Source of the DNA: a virus | IMG/VR virus record: IMGVR_UViG_3300034407_000288 | Span: 1 to 21,391 of that record | DNA length: 21,391 nt | Direction: 5' to 3' (one strand) | Shown: positions 7,418 to 14,068 of the stretch, piece after piece | Numbering within the stretch: position 1 is the first letter of the stretch | How the letters are laid out: each line of letters begins with the position of its first letter | Position numbers and translations under genes: made by a program | Notes under the pieces: model-generated | Databases searched by the model: none | What the model was told of the DNA's origin: nothing | The model's input: the letters and a program-made list of their open reading frames with translations, nothing else

Positions 7418-7849
7418 CTATTCCTTTAACTTTATAATAGCTTCTTCATACATTTCTTTTACAATTGTTGATAACTTAAGTAGGTCTTGTTCAGATAAAT
7501 ATTTAAGTTTTGGCTTAATAAAGTCTATTCTTTGTTCAGCTATGTCATCATCTAAGTCTATTAAAAGTGCATGATACCATTCTTCTAATCTTGTATTATA
7601 TTTAGAGTATATGGGAAAGCTATTTATAGAGTGAATAACACTTGCATGAGTTATATGGTAATCATATTCACTACATAATGCTAGTATTTCTCTATAGGTA
7701 AACTTGTAATGGTTTTTTAGTATGACATATAGGAGAGATCTGATCTCAACATGTTCTCTTTGTCTAGTATTAGTAAATAAGTGCAATCCTGATAATTCCT
7801 GGATTTCATTTATTACACTTTTGATTCTATTGTTTCTTTGGCTCATCAT
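7418..7849 (-). CDS. Stand-alone DnaA domain IV-like DNA-binding protein (143 aa)
   Basis: Residues about 28-80 read as a DnaA C-terminal domain: TRQREHVEIRSLLYVILKNH, then FTYREILAL and HITHASVIHSI at residues 65-75, which corresponds to the DnaA signature helix (D-H-T-T-V-I-H-A) that contacts the DnaA box. There is no AAA+ domain and no Walker motif, so it cannot load helicase in the manner of DnaA. The C-terminal half is charged and probably helical. It is encoded directly before terS and overlaps the HNH gene by 23 nt. Possible roles are origin binding, control of host DnaA, or marking the packaging site; the sequence does not decide. Confidence 0.65.
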   Translation of the reverse strand: MMSQRNNRIKSVINEIQELSGLHLFTNTRQREHVEIRSLLYVILKNHYKFTYREILALCSEYDYHITHASVIHSINSFPIYSKYNTRLEEWYHALLIDLDDDIAEQRIDFIKPKLKYLSEQDLLKLSTIVKEMYEEAIIKLKE

Positions 7850-8366
7850 TGTTATTGTTTTTAATTATTCTATTATGTATAAGATGATGCATTGTTCCAC
7901 CAGGAGATATTTTATATTTTTTTCCTATTTGTCTATATGACATTCCTAATGCATAATCTGCTCTTATTTTAATCACAGTTTCATCTGAGTGTTTTACAAT
8001 TTTTCTAGATGCTTCAAATCCTCTTTTCTGTCTATCTTCTTTAGGATTATCCATACAATTCTGACTTTGTGTTCCTATTTCAATATTGTCCCAAGAATCA
8101 TCTCCTTTATCATTATTTAAATGTCTAACTACAGTACCTTCTACATATATTAAATTATCATACTTTTGAAATGCTTGTAGTCTAGAACATTTACATCTTA
8201 TCATTTTTCTCCAGTTATCAGGACTTCTAAACTTTATATAATTATAACCATTATCTTTTTCTCCTTTTAGTACATCTCCATTTTTGTTTAGTATTTTACC
8301 ATCAAAAGATATTCTATAACCTATTTCATAAGCTATAATTTCATTTCTATTAAATGCTGTTGCCAT
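7827..8366 (-). CDS. HNH endonuclease with C-terminal helix-turn-helix (homing-type)
   Basis: A 179-aa protein. The N-terminal half follows the phage HNH layout: GYRISFDGKILNKNGDVLKG, GYNYIKF, a segment CSRLQAFQKY, then VVRHLNNDKGDDSWDNIEIG at residues 79-98 and TQSQNCMD. The central His and the N-x(n)-N pattern fit HNH nucleases; the first His usual in 'vHRLva' is replaced (KCSRLQAF), which may weaken metal binding. Residues about 126-170 form a helix-turn-helix (DETVIKIRADYALGMSYRQI, GKKYKISPGG) of the kind joined to mobile HNH enzymes. It overlaps both neighbours (17 and 23 nt), so it is well fitted into the operon; it may still be a free-standing homing endonuclease. Confidence 0.75.
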   Translation of the reverse strand: MATAFNRNEIIAYEIGYRISFDGKILNKNGDVLKGEKDNGYNYIKFRSPDNWRKMIRCKCSRLQAFQKYDNLIYVEGTVVRHLNNDKGDDSWDNIEIGTQSQNCMDNPKEDRQKRGFEASRKIVKHSDETVIKIRADYALGMSYRQIGKKYKISPGGTMHHLIHNRIIKNNNNDEPKKQ

Positions 8367-8634
8367 CCTTCTCTAATTTATCTTGTAATGCTGCTAATGC
8401 TCTCCATGCTACTTTAGCTAAATGTAAGCAACCATCATCATCCATTTCTTTTGCTTGTATTAAATGTCTTGTTAGTGCATCTAGATGATCTGTACTTTTA
8501 CTCTTATCCCAATGTAGAGGTTTACCTTTGTGATGTTGGTCATTTCCAATCTTACTCACTCTTGATACTTCCATAAGTGCATCAGGAAAATAATTAAGGA
8601 CACCTGTCCATACTGGATAATCTTTTCTATTCAT
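8350..8634 (-). CDS. dATP/dGTP diphosphohydrolase-like protein (DUF5664 type)
   Basis: A 94-aa protein carrying the pattern PVWTGVLNYFPDALMEVSRV, GNDQHHKGKPLHW, a K-S-x-D-H-x-D-A-L-x-R-H segment, DDDGCLHLAKVAWRALAAL. This matches, from memory, the phage family annotated as dATP/dGTP diphosphohydrolase N-terminal domain (formerly DUF5664), related to MazG-like all-alpha pyrophosphohydrolases. Members hydrolyse dATP and dGTP and alter nucleotide pools during infection. It follows the C5 methyltransferase directly (4-nt overlap) and overlaps the HNH gene by 17 nt. No purZ-like gene is present in the window, so a 2-aminoadenine pathway is not indicated. Confidence 0.7.
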   Translation of the reverse strand: MNRKDYPVWTGVLNYFPDALMEVSRVSKIGNDQHHKGKPLHWDKSKSTDHLDALTRHLIQAKEMDDDGCLHLAKVAWRALAALQDKLEKDGNSI

Positions 8635-9296
8635 AATTTACTACTTAATAATATTTCTTTACACAATTCTACTGGTAATATACTTCTTTGATAGTTACCT
8701 GATCTTCCTTGAATACCTTTACCTAATGCACCAGTTTCTTTCTTTGCTTTATAACCTCTAGGTTGTTTATCATGATGACAATTAGTATTTCCATTAAAAC
8801 ATTCTGCCCTTGATTTCCAACCATTTTTATTGAACATGGGATTATAAATATTATTGCTCCAAATGTCAGTAGGTTTAGCTACTTGTTCACCATACTGACA
8901 ATACCAAACAGTTACCCTTGGAAGTCCTTTCACTACATCTAAAACTCTTAACTTTCCTCTAGGATTTTCCATATACCAAAACTTAGGTTTTAAGGCATAA
9001 ATTATCTCTAAAGTTTTTTCTACATACTTAACACCTAGTACTGCTTTTTCTGATTTTGGTGTGTTATTTTTATTCCAATGTCTAAAAATTGATGCAACAC
9101 TAAAAGATGTACATGGAGGACTTGCCCATATCAGATCAGGTTTAAATGGTACTTTCTTAATATCAAAGTTTAAAATATCTACAGCATAGTCTATTCCATC
9201 AAACTCTTTATAGTCAGATGTAAATGTTTCAAAACCTAGCTTTTTAGCTTCACCAGTAAATGTACAACTACCTGCAAATAATTCTAATACTTTCAT
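8631..9296 (-). CDS. C5 cytosine DNA methyltransferase (phage type)
   Basis: A 221-aa SAM-dependent enzyme. Motif I is VLELFAGSCTF (residues 3-13), motif IV is WASPPCTSFSVAS with nucleophile Cys62, motif VI is MENPRG with Glu110, and a late segment QRSILPVELCKEIL fits motif X. A QYG...KPTDIWSN segment (134-148) takes the place of motif VIII. It lacks the large variable target-recognition domain of bacterial C5 methyltransferases (usually 300-400 aa), so its target cannot be guessed. Its ATG overlaps the stop of the 50-aa membrane protein and its stop overlaps the diphosphohydrolase start. Likely role: marking phage DNA against host restriction. In a genome without CpG its target must lack CpG, unless it modifies host DNA or is a relic. 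Confidence 0.85.
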   Translation of the reverse strand: MKVLELFAGSCTFTGEAKKLGFETFTSDYKEFDGIDYAVDILNFDIKKVPFKPDLIWASPPCTSFSVASIFRHWNKNNTPKSEKAVLGVKYVEKTLEIIYALKPKFWYMENPRGKLRVLDVVKGLPRVTVWYCQYGEQVAKPTDIWSNNIYNPMFNKNGWKSRAECFNGNTNCHHDKQPRGYKAKKETGALGKGIQGRSGNYQRSILPVELCKEILLSSKL

Positions 9297-9445
9297 CCTA
9301 CTTTACCTAATAAAATGAAACATACAAAATTGGTAAACATAATTAGCCAAAATGTAATTGGAAAATATAACCACCAATTTCTGATAATTGCTTTTTGAAA
9401 TTCTTTATCAACTGGCATGTTGATCTCTTTTTTAGTTGCTTTCAT
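9293..9445 (-). CDS. Small single-pass membrane protein (50 aa)
   Basis: ATG at 9445 overlaps the TGA of the exonuclease gene (ATGA), and its own TGA overlaps the ATG of the methyltransferase, so it sits in frame-perfect coupling between two real genes. The protein has a polar N-terminus (MKATKKEINMPVDKEFQKAI), then a hydrophobic stretch with NWWLYFPITFWLIMF and FVCFILLG (residues about 23-47), probably one membrane segment. No family is recognised. Its position between coupled genes is the main reason to accept it. Confidence 0.6.
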   Translation of the reverse strand: MKATKKEINMPVDKEFQKAIIRNWWLYFPITFWLIMFTNFVCFILLGKVG

Positions 9446-10212
9446 AATTCTATATTTAAGTAATATTGATCTAAATCTACATCATCCATAAACCACTCTC
9501 TATATGTTTGTAATGCTTTTGTTACTTTCATCTCACCTCTCTTATAAAACTCTTCATTAGCATTTGCATATCCAATATCTAGTGAACCTTTATCTATAAC
9601 AATAAACCCCATATTATCAGGCTCTATGTTAAATAGTCTACAATACAAATAACATTGCACATCATATCCATACTTGTCAGCAGAATACTTCCAACCTTGA
9701 ATTGTACTTGTACTTTTTAGGTCATACATATAATTGTCTTTTAAAATGTCAGCTTTAGCTCTAAATGGAAAGTCCATAATATTACCAATCTCAGCAACTT
9801 CAAACTTAGCATTATTTATTTTAGATAATACCATTTCATTTCTAAGTAGAGCATCAGCCAACCTTTCTGCATCATTTTTTTCTTTCATAGTAAACACTTT
9901 GCCAAATTCTTTTACTGCATCTTTATACTTCTTTGTATTCTTTGATTGTACATCAATAAAGATTTGGTTCTCAAAGACATTTGGTTCTAGCACACAAGTA
10001 TGAAACAACCATCCATCTCTTAGTGCTTGAGATTGTTGTGATCCATACTGAAGAATATTGTAATATGTTTTAGGTGATGATAATAAATGTTTTATAGATG
10101 TAGAGCTTAATGCATACTTACCTAAGTATCCATAGTAAAACTCATCATCATAAGCCTTTTCTTTTAGCTCATTTATATCCCATTGTTTATTGTCTAGTAG
10201 TGTTATTTTCAT
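9442..10212 (-). CDS. PD-(D/E)XK recombination exonuclease (RecE/RecB-nuclease type)
   Basis: A 256-aa nuclease. An early motif YALSSTSIKHLLSSPKTYY and GWLFHTCVLEP (residues 67-77) match the N-terminal part of phage RecB-family/RecE-like exonucleases, His71 included. The catalytic core is FPFRAKADIL with Asp155, then YDLKST with Asp164 and Lys166, and the QxxxY motif DVQCYLY (Gln186, Tyr190). Such enzymes resect double-strand ends for single-strand annealing during phage recombination and replication. No annealase (RecT, Redbeta or Erf type) is recognisable in the window, though the OB-like protein at 13348-13779 could serve. Its ATG overlaps the previous stop (ATGA). Confidence 0.85.
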   Translation of the reverse strand: MKITLLDNKQWDINELKEKAYDDEFYYGYLGKYALSSTSIKHLLSSPKTYYNILQYGSQQSQALRDGWLFHTCVLEPNVFENQIFIDVQSKNTKKYKDAVKEFGKVFTMKEKNDAERLADALLRNEMVLSKINNAKFEVAEIGNIMDFPFRAKADILKDNYMYDLKSTSTIQGWKYSADKYGYDVQCYLYCRLFNIEPDNMGFIVIDKGSLDIGYANANEEFYKRGEMKVTKALQTYREWFMDDVDLDQYYLNIEL

Positions 10213-10502
10213 TCTTGAAGTTTTAAGTTAATTTCTATATGTAATGTATTGTTTTGCACATGATATGTTTTTTGAACTATTTGACAATGTAATGTCATGT
10301 CTTGAAAGTTTATCATTACCTCTTCATACATATTTGGTATTGCATCAAAATCCATCCATATTCTATTAACTTGATATAATAAAAGATCATGTATATCATC
10401 CTCTGCATTAAAAAATATACTGTTATCTTCTAATGTCAGATCAACATGAAGTTCAATCCTTTTGTTGCTCAAGTTTGTGTTCAATCCTTCTAGCTCTTTC
10501 AA
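10209..10502 (-). CDS. Hypothetical protein (97 aa) before the exonuclease
   Basis: A small protein of alternating hydrophobic residues, probably beta-rich: IELHVDLTLEDNSIFF and TLHCQIVQKTY and TLHIEINLKLQE. No signal peptide, membrane segment or catalytic motif. It overlaps the preceding gene by 50 nt, longer than usual here, and ends in an ATGA overlap with the exonuclease. I do not recognise the family; its coupling to the exonuclease hints at a role in recombination or as its partner, which is inference only. Confidence 0.6.
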   Translation of the reverse strand: MKELEGLNTNLSNKRIELHVDLTLEDNSIFFNAEDDIHDLLLYQVNRIWMDFDAIPNMYEEVMINFQDMTLHCQIVQKTYHVQNNTLHIEINLKLQE

Positions 10503-10785
10503 TAGCTCTTAATTTATCTGATCTATATTCATCTATACTCAACATCAAAAGATGTCTATCATTCTGTAATTCTTGTACATAAAAATGTACTTGTAAAACA
10601 GCATTTATTAAAGTCTCTAATTTATCATTAGTAGAATGTTTCTTTTGCCACTCTAATAATATATTATTTATAACCTCAGAGTTTGCTAGATATTGCATGT
10701 CTTTTAGATTGTCTAATTTTTTGCTCACTAACTCTCTGTCAATATCCTTTACAGGAACACTAATATTGAAGTCTGTATTTTTCAT
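10453..10785 (-). CDS. Hypothetical helical protein (110 aa)
   Basis: Mostly alpha-helical and charged, with a coiled-coil-like C-terminal third (residues 80-108: rich in Arg, Glu, Lys and Leu, ending ARRIEHKLEQQKD). No motif known to me. It overlaps the nuclease-like gene upstream by 26 nt and the next gene by 50 nt. It is a member of the replication/recombination operon with unknown function. Confidence 0.6.
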   Translation of the reverse strand: MKNTDFNISVPVKDIDRELVSKKLDNLKDMQYLANSEVINNILLEWQKKHSTNDKLETLINAVLQVHFYVQELQNDRHLLMLSIDEYRSDKLRAIERARRIEHKLEQQKD

Positions 10786-11230
10786 AATCTCTTATATCAG
10801 ATTCTCTAACTTTTATTATTACATCCTTATTACCATCTCTAGTATATAGGCAATGATAATCAGATTTATTTACACACACATCCTGAAATCTTTTTATGTA
10901 CTTAACTAATCCTAGTCTATCATAAAAAACATATGATTTTATATCTATATATTCTATAACCATATATTTTGCAAATCCATACAAAGATCCTTTACCACCC
11001 CATACATTTCTTTTCTCTAACCATACTGCATCAGTATTCTTATCACCTTTTAAATCTACTGGAGTTTTTTCACCTACAATAAAATCAACATGATAATTCT
11101 TATCAATATGTGTAGATGTTTTTTCTGCTTTTATTCCTATAGATTCCATATATTCTTTAAATCTTTTTTCTGACAACTCTCCCTTTTTCCAGTTGCCTCT
11201 ATTCTGATAACTCTTTGGACTGAACACCAT
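10760..11230 (-). CDS. PD-(D/E)XK nuclease-like protein (156 aa)
   Basis: The order of residues fits a small restriction-endonuclease-like fold: a first helix with GELSEKRFKEYMESIG (Glu18 or Glu21), then KNYHVDFIVG (Asp49), then TPVDLKGDK with Asp59-x-Lys61. A Trp/Gly-rich stretch (WLEKRNVWGGKGSLYGFAKY) follows, as in phage nucleases of this type. Such proteins act as resolvases or mismatch or structure-specific nucleases in replication clusters. It overlaps the 90-aa CGC protein by 32 nt at its start. The D-x(9)-DxK spacing is visible; the precise substrate is not inferable. Confidence 0.6.
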   Translation of the reverse strand: MVFSPKSYQNRGNWKKGELSEKRFKEYMESIGIKAEKTSTHIDKNYHVDFIVGEKTPVDLKGDKNTDAVWLEKRNVWGGKGSLYGFAKYMVIEYIDIKSYVFYDRLGLVKYIKRFQDVCVNKSDYHCLYTRDGNKDVIIKVRESDIRDYEKYRLQY

Positions 11231-11471
11231 TGTTGTAAATTTCTTTTAAATCATTTATCCATTTATTAATAGTGTCCATCTTTCTAGCACCACCACATCC
11301 ACAAGGTATATTAAATGCATGATTAAAATACTTTGCATGTAATTCATATACAATCTGTAAATCATCATCTGTAAAACCCTTTGTCATTTTATGAAAGAAG
11401 TCTCCTAGAGATTGATAATCTTCTTGACTTACTTGTTGCTCTAACAATCTTTTATAACTCTTTGATCCCAT
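11199..11471 (-). CDS. Small CGC-motif protein, second of a pair (90 aa)
   Basis: The C-terminal half carries IPCGCGGARKMDTINKWIND, a Cys-Gly-Cys motif followed by Arg-Lys and a helix. The preceding gene has a similar CGCDKRKDKLNK, so these are probably paralogues. The N-terminal half is charged and helical (GDFFHKMTKGFTDDDLQIVY). The Cys pair may bind zinc, perhaps as a homodimer or with its neighbour. It overlaps the preceding gene by 20 nt and the nuclease-like gene by 32 nt. Function unknown. Confidence 0.6.
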   Translation of the reverse strand: MGSKSYKRLLEQQVSQEDYQSLGDFFHKMTKGFTDDDLQIVYELHAKYFNHAFNIPCGCGGARKMDTINKWINDLKEIYNNGVQSKELSE

Positions 11472-11703
11472 CCTTAGTCAATTTATATTTATTTAATTTA
11501 TCTTTTCTCTTATCACACCCACAATCTTTATAACCAAATAAATTTGCCACAAACATTGCTATTCTTTTACCTTGTCCTAAGGTAACAATATTTATTATTT
11601 TTTCTGTTAAATCTCCTAATCTCATTTCTTTTTTTCTTTTTTTTCCATGAGCCATTCTGTATCCATTTTGCAAATATCTTTTTATGGCCTTTTGTATTTT
11701 CAT
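11452..11703 (-). CDS. Small CGC-motif protein, first of a pair (83 aa)
   Basis: A strongly basic N-terminus (MKIQKAIKRYLQ ... HGKKRKKEMR) leads to RLGDLTEKIINIVTLGQGKR and FGYKDCGCDKRKDKLNKYKL. The L-G-D-x-x-E-x-I-x-x-x-T-x-G-x-G segment followed by C-G-C and R-K-x-x-x-(L/I)-N is a pattern I have seen in small proteins of Bacteroidetes phages and mobile elements, without known function. The stop codon of the sigma-like gene overlaps its start by 4 nt. It may bind nucleic acid given its charge. Confidence 0.6.
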   Translation of the reverse strand: MKIQKAIKRYLQNGYRMAHGKKRKKEMRLGDLTEKIINIVTLGQGKRIAMFVANLFGYKDCGCDKRKDKLNKYKLTKDGIKEL

Positions 11704-12179
11704 AATCCTATTTTCTGCTTTAGTAATTTCTTAACTTTTGTAAATGTGTTATACAAACTAATATAAGTTATTGTTGTCTTTCTACTCAGCTCACTAATCT
11801 TAGTTCCTGAGCTTACTATCTCAAATACTTTCTGATCATACCAATGTAGTTTGCTAAACTCTTCATTAAACCTCTCTTCATATTCTTTAAATGGTACTTG
11901 ACTTGCATCTTCTACTTTGTGTAAATAATCCTCATCAATATACCTAATTCTGCTTTTCTTTTTTTGTAGCTGTAGGAACATAGTGTATAAAGTTTTAAAT
12001 ACATAGTAGTAATTAATATCATCTTTATAGCTAATGTCAGTTCCTTTTTCTGTAATATGGTGAATTTTTATGTACATTTCTTGAGTAAGATCTTCTGCTG
12101 TTGCCTGGTCTAATCCAAAACTTTTACATATGTTAATCCAAATTTTATGCTTTTTTGCTGCTTTTTCCAGTATACTCAT
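11700..12179 (-). CDS. Sigma-70-like RNA polymerase factor (159 aa)
   Basis: Residues about 10-45 read like sigma region 2: WINICKSFGLDQATAEDLTQ, then EMYIKIHH, matching the 'A-E-D-L-x-Q-E-x-x-x-K' core of ECF-type factors. The C-terminal part (residues about 110-155) has LHWYDQKVFEIVSSGTKISE and LSRKTTITYISLYNTFTKVK, a region-4-like helix-turn-helix with the usual long recognition helix. Size is that of a minimal sigma (usually 160-200 aa). It could direct host polymerase to phage promoters, perhaps the late leftward genes that lack the TTTG/TAnnTTTA signal. Assignment comes from pattern and gene context; a different HTH regulator is possible. Confidence 0.6.
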   Translation of the reverse strand: MSILEKAAKKHKIWINICKSFGLDQATAEDLTQEMYIKIHHITEKGTDISYKDDINYYYVFKTLYTMFLQLQKKKSRIRYIDEDYLHKVEDASQVPFKEYEERFNEEFSKLHWYDQKVFEIVSSGTKISELSRKTTITYISLYNTFTKVKKLLKQKIGL

Positions 12180-12327
12180 CTATCAACTCCTTCAAATTCT
12201 CTCCTTCTATACTAAACCCTACATTGTTAGGTATTGACCTTAACTTAACAGGTGATAACAATGATGTTGGCATCATACCTGTATCTGTATTTTTAACTTT
12301 CAAAACATCATTTCTGTAACCATCCAA
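12145..12327 (-). pseudogene. C-terminal piece of the DnaB-type helicase, in the -1 frame
   Basis: A 60-codon open frame that overlaps the end of the helicase gene by 28 nt. From codon 8 it reads VLKVKNTDTGMMPTSLLSPV and KLRSIPNNVGFSIEG, the segment that in related DnaB/twinkle-like phage helicases follows directly after 'HP-x-x-W-M-x-T-E-x-x-V-x-K-V-K'. The upstream frame ends WMVTEMMF then TGA. Adding one G (GTT after ATG ATG) would restore WMVTEMMVLKVKNTDTG. The break could be a real mutation, an assembly error, a ribosomal frameshift, or reinitiation at the ATG at 12327. The site is not a classical slippery heptamer. Confidence 0.6.
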
Positions 12328-13067
12328 TCCATAGGATGCTGCACCATTCTATGAACACTTATAAAATTTGAACACCTGTTACCCCACTTTCCACCACCTT
12401 CTATGTCTGACATTTTAGGTGCTACTGGATAACCTGCATATTCATGATTTGTTGGATGAACTTTTCTTAGTGCTTCACTATGTGCATGAGCTGTAAGCCA
12501 AACTGCAACTTTTGTTTTATGACAAAATAATCTAATTTGTGTAGCAACTAGATAATCATATTGGTGTCCACCTACACTTCTATATAAATCTTTTTCAAAG
12601 TCTAGAGAATTATATGGATCTATTAAAAATCCTTGATAGTCCCAACTTTTTTTAATCTCAGAACCTAAGTCTAAGAGTGATTTATAAGTTTGTGTTTCAT
12701 CTATAGATATAAATTTAAAGTGAAGATCTACCCATCTTCCCAATTTCTTCAGCTTTTTCTCTTCTATCTTATTGATGGGCAAACCTTCTTTATATTCTAT
12801 TAATTTCTTTACTATGCTATATGGCTCATTTTCAGCAGTATATACTAGCCATCTTATATTATGTCTTAGTGTAAACAAAAACATTAAGTATATACAAAAA
12901 TGTGTCTTGCCAACATTACTATGTCCACAAAACACATTAAAACTTCCTTCTTTAAATCTAAAATAGGTGTCAAAAGTTTTGTTCACACCTAGTGCCAACC
13001 CCTCCTTGATTTCTCCTGATCTTATTTTATCAATTTGGTCAAGTTGGGATTGTATATCTAGAATCAT
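12300..13067 (-). CDS. DnaB/twinkle-like RecA-fold replicative helicase, C-terminus out of frame
   Basis: A RecA-fold ATPase. Walker A is G-H-S-N-V-G-K-T at residues 48-55; the following strand ends in YTAENE (Glu79 and Glu81 near the catalytic position); Walker B is QGFLIDPYN with Asp150; LTAHAH at 192-197 is the motif III/sensor area, and a basic segment GNRCSNFISVHRM is near the C-terminus. There is no primase domain. The frame stops at 12300 just before the conserved final strands, which lie in the -1 frame downstream. Together they would make about 306 aa. The gene follows the SSB-tail protein directly (1-nt spacing), consistent with helicase and SSB acting at the same fork. Confidence 0.8.
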   Translation of the reverse strand: MILDIQSQLDQIDKIRSGEIKEGLALGVNKTFDTYFRFKEGSFNVFCGHSNVGKTHFCIYLMFLFTLRHNIRWLVYTAENEPYSIVKKLIEYKEGLPINKIEEKKLKKLGRWVDLHFKFISIDETQTYKSLLDLGSEIKKSWDYQGFLIDPYNSLDFEKDLYRSVGGHQYDYLVATQIRLFCHKTKVAVWLTAHAHSEALRKVHPTNHEYAGYPVAPKMSDIEGGGKWGNRCSNFISVHRMVQHPMDWMVTEMMF

Positions 13068-13346
13068 TTAAAAAGGTACTTGGTCAAGCTCTCTATCAGG
13101 AGAGTGATCTGTTGTAGTTACTTTCTTTTCAGGTACAAATTCTGAAAAAGGCATATATAATTTACCTGCCTTTGATTTAAGAATATCCATATTTAAATAT
13201 CCATTGTTCTTTTTAAGAAATTCTTGTACATAAGGATCTTGTAGAAACTTATCAAATCTTTCTACTGATAACCTCATTTTAGCTACAACAAAATCTTTTG
13301 GAGATTCTTCAACATAGACACCTCCTATGAAATCAGGTTTTGACAT
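13068..13346 (-). CDS. SSB-tail protein: small acidic-tailed replication protein (92 aa)
   Basis: Begins MSKPDFIGGVYVEESPKDFV and has FDKFLQDPYVQEFLKK, YLNMDILKSKAGKLYM and FSEFVPEKK, a pattern I associate with short replication-module proteins in marine phages. The end, DHSPDRELDQVPF, looks like the SSB C-terminal tip (acidic residues then a terminal Pro-Phe), which recruits replication partners in true SSBs. It lies between the OB-like protein and the helicase, with no gap. I infer a role as SSB or replication mediator; the fold cannot be seen from sequence alone. Confidence 0.55.
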   Translation of the reverse strand: MSKPDFIGGVYVEESPKDFVVAKMRLSVERFDKFLQDPYVQEFLKKNNGYLNMDILKSKAGKLYMPFSEFVPEKKVTTTDHSPDRELDQVPF

Positions 13347-13347
13347 A

Positions 13348-13779
13348 TTATTGTGGTTTAGTTATACATTCTTTATATAATAGTTTAGCAATATACACAG
13401 TTTCTTTTAATAACTGGTCTTTTTCTTCATTGCTAGAACAATTCATCCATGCTTGTGATCCTACTAAATCAACTGCTTTATTTATTCCTACAGATCTAGC
13501 TATGCTTTCTTGTTGTGTCATAGTTATGCCTGTAGATGGTTGTGTAGCCTGTTGTGCATTAGGTGGTGGTGTAACAAGTTTACCATAGTTTTTATCAGAT
13601 AGTGTATAGTGAATAGTATCACCAATCTGTCTTTTAAACTCACCTATAGCTGAAAAATCAGGCATATCACCATTATTTAATTCAACTTTATATTTGTTAA
13701 ATGTTTGCTGTCCATTACTCCAGTTTCCATTAGGTGTAATTGACTTAATTGTTCCTGTTTTAATATTCTTGGATTCCAC
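13348..13779 (-). CDS. OB-like protein of the replication module, possible ssDNA-binding/annealing (143 aa)
   Basis: The first half alternates strand-like segments (KTGTIKSITPNGNW, FNKYKVELNNGD, FKRQIGDTIHYTL) in an order that suggests a single OB fold. After a Pro/Gln/Thr linker (residues 71-85) a helical segment follows (ESIARSVGINKAVDLVG, and KETVYIAKLLYKECI). No Walker or metal motif. Position directly upstream of the SSB-tail protein and helicase suggests ssDNA binding or annealing, and an annealase partner is otherwise missing beside the exonuclease. It starts 20 nt inside the end of the coiled-coil gene. Confidence 0.45.
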   Translation of the reverse strand: MESKNIKTGTIKSITPNGNWSNGQQTFNKYKVELNNGDMPDFSAIGEFKRQIGDTIHYTLSDKNYGKLVTPPPNAQQATQPSTGITMTQQESIARSVGINKAVDLVGSQAWMNCSSNEEKDQLLKETVYIAKLLYKECITKPQ

Positions 13780-14017
13780 TATACAAATTATTTAAGTTAA
13801 TATTTTTTTTTTCCTCATCACTACCAAAACCTTTAAGCTCTATTTTAAGCATTGTAAAGTCATGTAGTAATTTTTTATTCTCTCTAAGGAGTTCACTATA
13901 ATCATTAAGTGTTTTAGTGAGTTCTTGTCTAAGCTGACTAACTGTAGCTTCAAGTTCTTGTATCTTACTGTCTTTTGCAGTAAGTTCTTCTTTTGAGTTG
14001 CTTTTGAAAATATTCAT
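13760..14017 (-). CDS. Coiled-coil protein, first gene of the replication operon (85 aa)
   Basis: Almost wholly helical, with heptad-like hydrophobics from residue 15 to 65 (KDSKIQELEATVSQLRQELT and LRENKKLLHDFTMLKIELKG). It is the first gene after the promoter at 14036-14067, with a predicted leader of about a dozen nucleotides. No enzymatic motif. A scaffold or interaction protein is likely; no family assigned. Confidence 0.6.
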   Translation of the reverse strand: MNIFKSNSKEELTAKDSKIQELEATVSQLRQELTKTLNDYSELLRENKKLLHDFTMLKIELKGFGSDEEKKNINLNNLYSGIQEY

Positions 14018-14035
14018 AATCTAAGTTTGATGATA

Positions 14036-14067
14036 CTAAATTACTATAGATTATTATAATATCCAAA
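14036..14067 (-). promoter_or_regulatory. Bacteroidetes-type promoter of the replication operon
   Basis: On the minus strand TTTG (14067-14064) is followed by 20 nt and then TAATTTAG (14043-14036), close to TAnnTTTG (7 of 8). The spacer contains TATTATAATAAT, the same as in the rightward promoter at 5435-5466. It lies in the gap between the NinG-like gene and the coiled-coil gene, the only gap in this part of the operon. The start of transcription would be near 14030, shortly before the ATG at 14017. Confidence 0.5.
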
Positions 14068-14068
14068 T

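Noticed and set aside
8047-8055. TTATCCATA as a DnaA box
   Set aside because: One mismatch from the consensus, isolated, inside a coding gene; similar strings (for example near 20729) occur elsewhere by chance.
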